Shown piece after piece: positions 1 through 5,632 of a DNA stretch of 7,507 nt. Source of the DNA: Burkholderiales bacterium (GTDB taxonomy: Bacteria; Pseudomonadota; Gammaproteobacteria; Burkholderiales; SG8-39); NCBI GenBank assembly GCA_016649475.1, contig JAENXP010000095.1:1-7507 (forward strand). Direction: 5' to 3'. The stretch's first letter is position 1. Every line of letters begins with the position of its first letter. Position numbers and translations under genes: made by a program. The notes under the pieces are model-generated. The model was given only the letters and a program-made list of their open reading frames with translations. It did no database searches and was not told the DNA's origin.

Positions 1-1
1 C

Positions 2-538
2 GCGGCACACTGCACCCGCTGCGGCGCGCGTCTTTACCGGGGCGCGCGGCCGGCCGCCAACGAGCGGGCGCTGGCGCTGTCGCTCGCCGCCTGCATCCTG
101 TTCGTCGTCGCCAATTTCTTTCCCATCCTCGGCCTGGAAGTGCAGGGCGTGCGCAGCAGTACGACGCTCCTCCATGCTGTGCGCTCATTATGGAACGACG
201 AAGCGCGAGCGGTGGCGGCGCTGGTGTTCGTGACCACCATACTCGTGCCGGCAGCCGAGCTGGTTTCGCTCACCTGGGTGCTGGTCGCGCTGCGGCGCGG
301 CGCGCGCGGGCGCGGTGCGGTGCCGCTGCTGCATTTCATCGAGAGCGTAAAGCCATGGGGCATGGTGGAGGTGTTCGTGCTCGGCGTGCTGGTGTCGTTG
401 GTGAAGCTCGCGCATATCGCGACGGTCGAACCGGGAATCGCATTGTTTTCCTTCGGCGCGTTGATGGCGCTGATCGCCGCGGCAGCGGCCGCGTTCGACG
501 CCGACGCCGCCTGGGCGCAACTGCAGGAGAGCCGATGA
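2..538 (+). CDS. pqiA: PqiA-type inner-membrane protein, first half-unit (5' end outside window)
   Basis: This is the 3' part (178 codons) of a gene that starts before the window. Residues 4-7 of the visible part are a C-x2-C pair (HCTRCG), as in the second half of the zinc ribbon at the start of a PqiA domain; the first Cys pair would lie upstream. It is followed by four hydrophobic segments at about 24-43 (with the PqiA-like ANFFPIL stretch), 70-97, 118-142 and 145-165. PqiA proteins sit in the inner membrane and work with the MCE protein PqiB, presumably in envelope lipid transport. In E. coli PqiA one chain of about 417 residues carries two such units; here the unit ends at the TGA at 536-538, which overlaps the next start (ATGA), so the two halves are separate, probably translationally coupled genes. 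The family call is firm. Whether it is closer to PqiA or to the paralogue YebS/LetA rests on the pqiB and pqiC genes that follow. Confidence 0.9.
   Translation, partial: AAHCTRCGARLYRGARPAANERALALSLAACILFVVANFFPILGLEVQGVRSSTTLLHAVRSLWNDEARAVAALVFVTTILVPAAELVSLTWVLVALRRGARGRGAVPLLHFIESVKPWGMVEVFVLGVLVSLVKLAHIATVEPGIALFSFGALMALIAAAAAAFDADAAWAQLQESR
525..529 (+). promoter_or_regulatory. Ribosome binding site of the second pqiA gene
   Basis: AGGAG lies five bases before the ATG at 535, inside the end of the upstream gene. It fixes the start of the second PqiA-type gene at 535 rather than at an in-frame GTG/TTG/ATG further upstream, where the reading frame stays open but overlaps the first gene. 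Confidence 0.8.
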
Positions 539-1161
539 GCGCAGCGCCGATGGCAGCACGGCTGGGGCTGCTCGCCTGCGAGGTGTGCCGGCTGGTGAGC
601 CGCGCGCCGGCGCCGGGCGGCGATGCGCACTGCCCGCGCTGTTCGGCGGCGCTGCATGCGCGAAAACCGGCGAGCCTGACGCGTACCTGGGCGTTCCTCA
701 TCGCGGCGATGATTCTCTATGTTCCGGCCAACATGCTGCCGATCATGGACACCAGTTCGCTCTTCGGCACGCAGCGCGACACCATCCTCTCCGGCATCGC
801 GTTCCTGTGGGCGTCCGGATCGCCGGTGCTGGCGCTGCTCGTGTTCTTCGCCAGCGTCATGGTGCCGCTGGCCAAGATGATCGCCCTCGCGCTGCTCGTC
901 GCATCGGTGCAAATGCGCGCGGCCTGGCATCCGCGCACGCGCACGCGCTTGTATCGCGTAATCGAATTCGTCGGCCGCTGGTCCATGCTCGACATCTACG
1001 TCGTGACGATACTGGTGGCGCTGGTTCACGTAAGCACGCTAGCCTCGGTTCACGCGGGGCCGGGCGCGGCCGCGTTTGGCGCAGTGGTCGTGCTCACCAT
1101 GTTCGCCGCAGCGAGCTTTGATCCGCGCCTGATCTGGGATGCGCTGGGAGAACAGCCATAG
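535..1161 (+). CDS. pqiA: PqiA-type inner-membrane protein, second half-unit
   Basis: The product is 208 residues long. The N-terminus carries a complete four-cysteine zinc ribbon (C15-x2-C18 and C33-x2-C36). Next comes the PqiA signature YVPANMLPIM at residues 62-71 at the end of the first membrane helix, and three further hydrophobic segments (about 98-125, 143-165 and 172-190). The C-terminal SFDPRLIWD is also typical of PqiA domains. It should sit in the inner membrane and pair with the first half-unit to make the equivalent of the fused two-domain PqiA, passing or receiving substrate at the PqiB base. The start is set by AGGAG at 525-529 and the ATGA overlap with the preceding gene. The frame stays open upstream, but that part only shadows the first gene. 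The TAG stop at 1159-1161 is of interest: changing its A to G would extend the frame 17 codons to a TGA at 1210-1212. The tail gained would be arginine-rich and unlike a PqiA C-terminus, so I take the TAG as genuine. Confidence 0.92.
   Translation: MSAAPMAARLGLLACEVCRLVSRAPAPGGDAHCPRCSAALHARKPASLTRTWAFLIAAMILYVPANMLPIMDTSSLFGTQRDTILSGIAFLWASGSPVLALLVFFASVMVPLAKMIALALLVASVQMRAAWHPRTRTRLYRVIEFVGRWSMLDIYVVTILVALVHVSTLASVHAGPGAAAFGAVVVLTMFAAASFDPRLIWDALGEQP
1146..1160 (+). promoter_or_regulatory. Possible ribosome binding site and non-standard ATA start of pqiB
   Basis: GGGAG (1146-1150) is followed after seven bases by ATA (1158-1160), which overlaps the TAG stop of the preceding gene by the same four-base geometry seen at the other two operon junctions. 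Reading from ATA adds 17 residues (AETPQLPEPADIPEARV after the initiator) to pqiB. This acidic, proline-rich stretch resembles the N-terminal tails I recall from PqiB homologues. The pqiB frame has a TGA at 1119-1121 and no ATG, GTG or TTG between it and 1209, so any longer N-terminus must use ATA (1158 or 1194) or CTG (1134 or 1176). This is inference; ATA initiation is rare. Confidence 0.4.
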
Positions 1162-1208
1162 CCGAGACGCCGCAGCTGCCGGAGCCGGCAGACATACCCG
1201 AGGCCCGC

Positions 1209-2825
1209 GTGACGCCGCACCGGCGCTGGTCGCTGCAGCTGGTATGGCTGATTCCGATCGTCGCCGCGCTGATCGGCGGCTGGCTCGCGCTCAAGGCGGT
1301 AATCGACCGGGGGCCGACGATCAGCATCAGTTTCAGCACCGCGGAAGGGCTGGAGCCGGAGAAGACGCGCGTCAAGTACCGCAGCGTGGACGTCGGACGC
1401 GTCACCGGCGTCGCGTTCTCGGCGGACCGCACGCGGGTCATTGCCACGGTGCAGCTGAGCAAGCAGGCAGAGGCTTCCCTCGTCGCGGATACGCGCTTCT
1501 GGGTGGTGCGCCCGCGGGTGACGGGCACGCAGATATCGGGTCTGGGCACGCTGCTCTCGGGCGCCTACATCGGCATGGACGCCGGCACATCGAGCGAAGC
1601 ACAGCGGGAGTTCGTCGGATTCGATGTGGCGCCCATCGTCACCATCGACCTGCCCGGGCGCCATTTTCAGCTGCACGCCGACGATCTTGGCTCGCTCGAT
1701 GTTGGTTCGCCGGTGTATTTCCGCCGCGTGCAGGTCGGTTCGGTCGTCGCCTATGAACTCGACAACGATGGTGCCGGCGTGCAGCTGCGCGTGTTCATCA
1801 ACGCCCCTTACGACCGCCACGTCAAGGCCGACACGCGCTTCTGGCAGGCGAGCGGCTTCGATGTCGCGCTGGATGCAAGCGGCATACGCCTGAACACCGA
1901 GTCGGTCGCCTCGATGCTGCTCGGTGGGGTCGCCTATCAGACGCCCGCCGAATCCGCGCAGGCGCCGCCGGCGCCGGGTAACGCAAGTTTCACGCTCTAC
2001 CCCGACCGTGGCAAGGCGATGCGCCTGCCCGATACCGCCGAAGAGACCTACCACCTGGTGTTCGACGAATCGGTACGCGGGCTCTCCGTCGGCGCGCCGG
2101 TGGACTTTCGCGGCGTGGTGGTGGGTGAGGTAACCGCCATCGAAGTCGACTTCGATACCGAGAACGCAGACGTGCGCATTCCGGTCGAAGTACGGCTCTA
2201 TCCGGACCGGCTGCGCGGCAAGGCGAAGCAGGGCAAAGCGCCGGCCGGAGCGCTGATCGACAGGCTCGTCGCACGCGGCCTGCGCGCGCAGTTGCGCAGC
2301 GGCAGCCTGCTCACCGGCCAGCTGTTCGTCGCGCTCGACTTCTTTCCCGAGGAGCCGAAGTCGGCCGTGCTAAAGCGTGGCGGCCGCGCCGAGATTCCGA
2401 CCGTTGCCAGCAGCCTGCTGGAACTGCAGGCGACGCTGCTGCGGGTCGCACGCAAGCTGGACAAACTGCCGCTGGAGGCCACGGCCGCGGACCTGCGCAA
2501 AGCGCTTAAGGCGCTGGAGCACATGCTGGCCGCAACCGAACGCGCGGTGACGCGGATCGACGGCGATCTGACGCCGCAGGCGGAACGTACGCTGGCCGAT
2601 CTGAGCCGCACCTTGTCCGGTGTGGAGAAGACTCTGGCTGCCGCGCAGCACAGCCTCGCGGGGGTAGACGGCTTGCTCGCCGGGGATGCGCCGATGCAGC
2701 TCGATGTGCGCGAGACGCTGCGCGAGATTTCGCGCGCGGCGGAGGCGCTGCGCAGTCTTGCCGACTACCTCGAGCGCAATCCAGGGGCGATTCTGCGCGG
2801 CCGCGGCGAGGCGAGGTCGCAGTGA
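1209..2825 (+). CDS. pqiB: PqiB, MCE-domain periplasm-spanning transport protein
   Basis: The product is 538 residues from the GTG at 1209, close to E. coli PqiB (546). Order of parts: a short cytoplasmic N-terminus; one membrane helix (about 8-28, LQLVWLIPIVAALIGGW); three MCE (MlaD-like) domains at about 35-100, 148-222 and 280-340, with the recurring pattern of 'GL..G..V.YR.V.VG.V'; then a long alpha-helical C-terminus (about 395-525) rich in Leu, Ala, Arg and Glu. This fits the known PqiB architecture, a hexamer whose stacked MCE rings and helical needle form a tunnel across the periplasm. It works with the PqiA proteins in the inner membrane and the PqiC lipoprotein at the outer membrane. 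The start is uncertain: GTG 1209 is the only standard start, 47 bases after the previous stop and with only a weak GAGG in front, whereas an ATA at 1158 has a better site and would give 555 residues. The stop overlaps the pqiC start (GTGA). Confidence 0.93.
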   Translation: MTPHRRWSLQLVWLIPIVAALIGGWLALKAVIDRGPTISISFSTAEGLEPEKTRVKYRSVDVGRVTGVAFSADRTRVIATVQLSKQAEASLVADTRFWVVRPRVTGTQISGLGTLLSGAYIGMDAGTSSEAQREFVGFDVAPIVTIDLPGRHFQLHADDLGSLDVGSPVYFRRVQVGSVVAYELDNDGAGVQLRVFINAPYDRHVKADTRFWQASGFDVALDASGIRLNTESVASMLLGGVAYQTPAESAQAPPAPGNASFTLYPDRGKAMRLPDTAEETYHLVFDESVRGLSVGAPVDFRGVVVGEVTAIEVDFDTENADVRIPVEVRLYPDRLRGKAKQGKAPAGALIDRLVARGLRAQLRSGSLLTGQLFVALDFFPEEPKSAVLKRGGRAEIPTVASSLLELQATLLRVARKLDKLPLEATAADLRKALKALEHMLAATERAVTRIDGDLTPQAERTLADLSRTLSGVEKTLAAAQHSLAGVDGLLAGDAPMQLDVRETLREISRAAEALRSLADYLERNPGAILRGRGEARSQ

Positions 2826-3415
2826 TATCGCGCGGCGTGCTCGCCCTGTCGCTGCTGGCGCTCGGCGCCTGCGCGACGCCGGCAAACACACGCTACTACA
2901 CCCTTTCCGCCGGGCCGCCTGCGCCGGCAATGGCGGCGAGCCCGGCGCCCGAATACAGCGTCTCGATCGGCCGCGTTACCGTACCGGATGCGCTGGACCG
3001 GCAGCAGATGGTGCTGCGCGTCGCGCCCGAGCGCTATGCGATTGTCGACGCGGAGCGCTGGGCTACGCCATTGAAGCGCGAAATCCCGCAGGTAATCGCG
3101 GAGCAGATGGGGCTACGCCTGCCAGCGGCGCAGGTCGCCGCGTATTTGCAGTACGGCGGTCAGGACGCGGATTACCGGGTGCTGATCGACGTGCACAGTT
3201 TCGAGGCGGTGCCGGGTGAATCCGTCACGCTCGATGCTGCGTGGACCGTGCGCGGCCGCGACGGCGCACTCCTGCGCGAAGCGCGTTCGGTATTCGTGGA
3301 ACGGGTAAGCGCCGCGGGAACAGGCCCGCTCGTCAGCGCACATGCAAAAGCGCTGGCTGCCCTTGCGGCCGAGATCGCCGCTGCCGTGAACCCGCTCGCG
3401 CCGCCGCGTCGATAA
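2822..3415 (+). CDS. pqiC: PqiC outer-membrane lipoprotein (ABC-type transport auxiliary lipoprotein)
   Basis: The product is 197 residues. It opens with a lipoprotein signal peptide: a positive residue at R4, a hydrophobic core, and the lipobox LGAC with the lipidated cysteine at position 17. The residue after the cysteine is Ala, not Asp, consistent with export to the outer membrane. The following NTRYYTLS is the hallmark start of the PqiC/YmbA family (formerly DUF330). Later family-like stretches include VSIGRVTVPDALDRQQMVLR and ERWATPLKREI. PqiC is thought to form a ring at the inner face of the outer membrane that receives the tip of the PqiB needle. The GTG start overlaps the pqiB stop (GTGA) and has GAGG (2813-2816) five bases upstream. 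It is the last gene of the operon. No clear rho-independent terminator follows it. Confidence 0.93.
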   Translation: MISRGVLALSLLALGACATPANTRYYTLSAGPPAPAMAASPAPEYSVSIGRVTVPDALDRQQMVLRVAPERYAIVDAERWATPLKREIPQVIAEQMGLRLPAAQVAAYLQYGGQDADYRVLIDVHSFEAVPGESVTLDAAWTVRGRDGALLREARSVFVERVSAAGTGPLVSAHAKALAALAAEIAAAVNPLAPPRR

Positions 3416-3527
3416 GCTCGACCAAAGCGTGCGTATGGAGCTGTTGACTTAAGTCGAATCGCGCGCCAAGCTTTTGTATCGTAGACGTAAAAACAGGTTC
3501 GGTGGCATGGGCGATGACGCTTCGGGG

Positions 3528-3556
3528 TTGGCGTCGTGCGTCGATCATGTTATGCT
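3528..3556 (+). promoter_or_regulatory. Candidate sigma70 promoter of the glgBE operon
   Basis: TTGGCG (3528-3533, four of six matches to TTGACA) is separated by exactly 17 bases from TATGCT (3551-3556). An extended -10 TG lies one base before the -10 hexamer (TG at 3548-3549). Transcription would begin near 3562-3565, giving a leader of about 170 bases before glgB. It is the best promoter-like sequence in the window and is placed at the operon boundary. Assignment is by consensus only. Confidence 0.55.
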
Positions 3557-3585
3557 GAATCCCATCAATATTTGCGACGCTGCAT

Positions 3586-3599
3586 GTCCGGTGACGGAC
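3586..3599 (+). other. GNRA-capped hairpin in the glgB leader
   Basis: GTCCG (3586-3590) and CGGAC (3595-3599) pair perfectly around a GTGA tetraloop, which belongs to the stable GNRA class in RNA. It would lie about 20-35 bases into the predicted transcript. No T run follows, so it is not a terminator. A role in transcript stability or regulation is possible but not shown; a five-pair stem can also arise by chance. Confidence 0.35.
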
Positions 3600-3723
3600 C
3601 CGGCGGGGCGCAAGTTCCAGGCAGTTTTTCGCCCGCTACGTCAATTGCGCGGCCAGAGTTCAGTAATTCGCAACATCTTGCTCCGATGCGGCCGCTGCGC
3701 GGTGGCGCGAACGATAACCCGAT

Positions 3724-3728
3724 AGGAG
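3724..3728 (+). promoter_or_regulatory. Ribosome binding site of glgB
   Basis: AGGAG lies seven bases before the TTG at 3736 and ten before a second TTG at 3739. The spacing favours TTG 3736. There is no ATG or GTG in frame nearby that would preserve the N-terminus expected for GlgB ([17 protein letters not shown]), so the TTG start is well supported. Confidence 0.8.
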
Positions 3729-3735
3729 AATAATC

Positions 3736-5631
3736 TTGTTGACCGAACACGACATCTATTTGTTCAGGGAAGGCACTCACGCGCGCTTGTACGAAAAGTT
3801 CGGTTGTCATCTGGGCGAGCGTGACGGCGTCGCCGGCGCCCATTTCTCCGTGTGGGCGCCGAACGCGCAGCGCGTTTCGGCCATCGGGGACTGGAACGGC
3901 TGGAACCAGGACGCGCATCCGCTGGCCGTGCGTGCGGACGGTTCCGGAATCTGGGAAGGGTTCGTGGCCGGTGTCGCGCACGGGCAGGCATACAAATATT
4001 TCATCGATTCGCGCTTCGGCGGCTACCAGGTAGACAAGGCCGACCCCTTCGCTTTTTTCTCCGAAGCGCCACCGAAAACCGGGTCGCGCGCGTGGAAACT
4101 CGATTACGACTGGGGCGACGCGGACTGGATGGCGTCGCGCAAGGGGGCCAACGCGCTCGATGCGCCGATGTCGATCTATGAAATGCACCTGGGCTCGTGG
4201 CGGCGCGTGCCCGAGGACGGCAACCGTTCCTTGAGCTACCGCGAGATCGCGCAGCCGCTGGCCGAGTACGTGCGCGAGATGGGGTTCACCCACGTCGAGT
4301 TGATGCCGGTCACCGAACACCCGTTCTACGGCTCGTGGGGCTACCAGACCACGGGCTACTATTCGCCGACCGCGCGCTATGGCGATCCGGAAGATTTCAT
4401 GTTCCTCGTCGATACCCTGCATCAGCACGGCATTGGCGTCATTCTCGACTGGGTGCCGGCGCATTTCCCCAGCGACGAACACGGGCTGGGCTACTTCGAC
4501 GGTACCGCGCTGTATGAACACGCCGATCCGAAGCAGGGTTTCCACCCGGAATGGAAAAGCGCAATATTCAATTACGGCCGCAACGAAGTGCGCGGTTTCC
4601 TCGTGTCCAGCGCGCTGTACTGGCTCGACCGCTATCACGTGGACGGGTTGCGGGTGGACGGCGTCGCCTCCATGCTCTATCTGGACTACGGGCGCAAGGA
4701 AGGCGAGTGGGTGCCGAACCGCTACGGCGGCAGGGAGAACATCGAGGCGGTCGAGTTCCTGCGCGTGATGAACCAGGCGGTGTATCGCGACCATCCGGAT
4801 GTGCAGACCATGGCCGAGGAGTCGACCTCCTGGCCGATGGTGTCGCGGCCGGTGTACCTGGGCGGACTCGGCTTCGGCATTAAATGGAACATGGGCTGGA
4901 TGCACGACACGCTCAAGTACATGAGCCAGGACCCGGTCCACCGCAAGTATCGCCATGACCAGCTGACGTTTTCGATCTGGTACGCTTTTTTCGAGAACTT
5001 CGTGCTGCCCTTGTCGCACGACGAAGTGGTCTACGGAAAGGGATCGCTGATCGGCAAGATGCCGGGCGATTCCTGGCGCCAGTTTGCGAATCTGCGCCTG
5101 CTCTTCGGCTATATGTGGGGGCACCCGGGCAAGAAACTGCTGTTCATGGGCGGCGAATTCGGCCAGCGGAGCGAATGGGCGCACGAGGGCAGCCTTGAAT
5201 GGCACGTGCTGCAGTATCCCGAACACGAGGGATTGCGCCGCTGGGTGGCCGATCTCAACCGGCTTTACCGCTCCGAACCCGCGCTGTATCAAGTCGACTT
5301 CGATCAATCCGGCTTCGAATGGGTGGACTGCAACGACAGCGAACAGAGCGTGCTCACCTTCCTGCGCCGGCCGCGCGGCGGCGGTGCGCCGGTGCTGGTG
5401 ATGTGCAATTTCACGCCGGTGCCGCGCGCGAATTACATCGTCGGCGTGCCGCAGGGCGGCTATTGGCGCGAAATCGCGAACAGCGATGCGACGCTCTACG
5501 GCGGCAGCGGCGTAGGCAATCTCGGCGGCATCGAGGCGGCGCCGGTCGCGGCGCACGGGCGCTTTCATTCGCTGGCCGTCACCCTGCCGCCGCTGGCGCT
5601 GTTGATGTTCAAGCGTGATGGGGCGGCCTAA
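3736..5631 (+). CDS. glgB: 1,4-alpha-glucan branching enzyme GlgB
   Basis: GlgB (EC 2.4.1.18, GH13) cuts an alpha-1,4 segment from a glucan chain and reattaches it by an alpha-1,6 bond, in the cytoplasm. The product is 631 residues: the shorter form lacking the extra N-terminal N1 domain of the 728-residue E. coli enzyme. After the typical opening ([18 protein letters not shown]) comes a CBM48 domain (about 30-110, with [10 protein letters not shown] and GDWNGWN at 51-57). The catalytic barrel begins near YEMHLGSW (148-155). All conserved GH13 regions are intact: region I at D238 (DWVPAHFP), the nucleophile D308 ([12 protein letters not shown]), the acid/base E361 (MAEEST) and H428-D429 (LSHDEVV). 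The C-terminal beta domain ends MFKRDGAA. The start is TTG at 3736, set by AGGAG at 3724-3728. glgE follows after one base, so the two are almost certainly co-transcribed and coupled. Given this neighbour, it probably branches the linear glucan made by GlgE, though glycogen from GlgA is also possible. Confidence 0.97.
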   Translation: MLTEHDIYLFREGTHARLYEKFGCHLGERDGVAGAHFSVWAPNAQRVSAIGDWNGWNQDAHPLAVRADGSGIWEGFVAGVAHGQAYKYFIDSRFGGYQVDKADPFAFFSEAPPKTGSRAWKLDYDWGDADWMASRKGANALDAPMSIYEMHLGSWRRVPEDGNRSLSYREIAQPLAEYVREMGFTHVELMPVTEHPFYGSWGYQTTGYYSPTARYGDPEDFMFLVDTLHQHGIGVILDWVPAHFPSDEHGLGYFDGTALYEHADPKQGFHPEWKSAIFNYGRNEVRGFLVSSALYWLDRYHVDGLRVDGVASMLYLDYGRKEGEWVPNRYGGRENIEAVEFLRVMNQAVYRDHPDVQTMAEESTSWPMVSRPVYLGGLGFGIKWNMGWMHDTLKYMSQDPVHRKYRHDQLTFSIWYAFFENFVLPLSHDEVVYGKGSLIGKMPGDSWRQFANLRLLFGYMWGHPGKKLLFMGGEFGQRSEWAHEGSLEWHVLQYPEHEGLRRWVADLNRLYRSEPALYQVDFDQSGFEWVDCNDSEQSVLTFLRRPRGGGAPVLVMCNFTPVPRANYIVGVPQGGYWREIANSDATLYGGSGVGNLGGIEAAPVAAHGRFHSLAVTLPPLALLMFKRDGAA

Positions 5632-5632
5632 A

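Larger units (their letters stand above)
3416..3735. other. Intergenic region between the pqi and glg operons
   Basis: This 320-base stretch is visibly less GC-rich in places than the flanking genes. It contains a 10-base perfect palindrome (3446-3455), a candidate promoter (3528-3556) with several GCGTC/GACGC copies around it, a GNRA-capped hairpin (3586-3599), a 6-base inverted repeat (GCGCAA at 3608-3613 and TTGCGC at 3645-3650) and the glgB ribosome binding site. I find no GC-rich stem followed by a T run that would clearly terminate the pqi transcript. A small open frame (ATG 3584 to TAA 3733, 49 residues) runs through the leader, but it has no Shine-Dalgarno and non-coding-like third positions. 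Confidence 0.75.

Noticed and set aside
190..534. Upstream extension of the second PqiA-type gene to an earlier start at 190
   Set aside because: The frame is open, but this part shadows the first PqiA-type gene, is Arg/Gly-rich, and the AGGAG plus ATGA overlap at 535 give a better start.
1050..2054. A 334-codon - strand open frame opposite the pqiA2 end and pqiB
   Set aside because: It is antisense to clear pqi genes, has an Arg/His-rich composition and no family resemblance or ribosome binding site; treated as a shadow.
3416..3442. AGCTC/GAGCT inverted repeat after pqiC as a terminator
   Set aside because: The stem is only five pairs with an 18-base loop and no T run follows; not convincing as a rho-independent terminator.
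3444..3479. TTGACT with TTGTAT as a second promoter
   Set aside because: The two hexamers are 24 bases apart, far from the 16-18 expected, and no better -10 lies at the right distance.
3474..3725. An 83-codon + strand open frame in the intergenic region
   Set aside because: It crosses the candidate promoter, has no Shine-Dalgarno, resembles no known family and has non-coding-like codon use.
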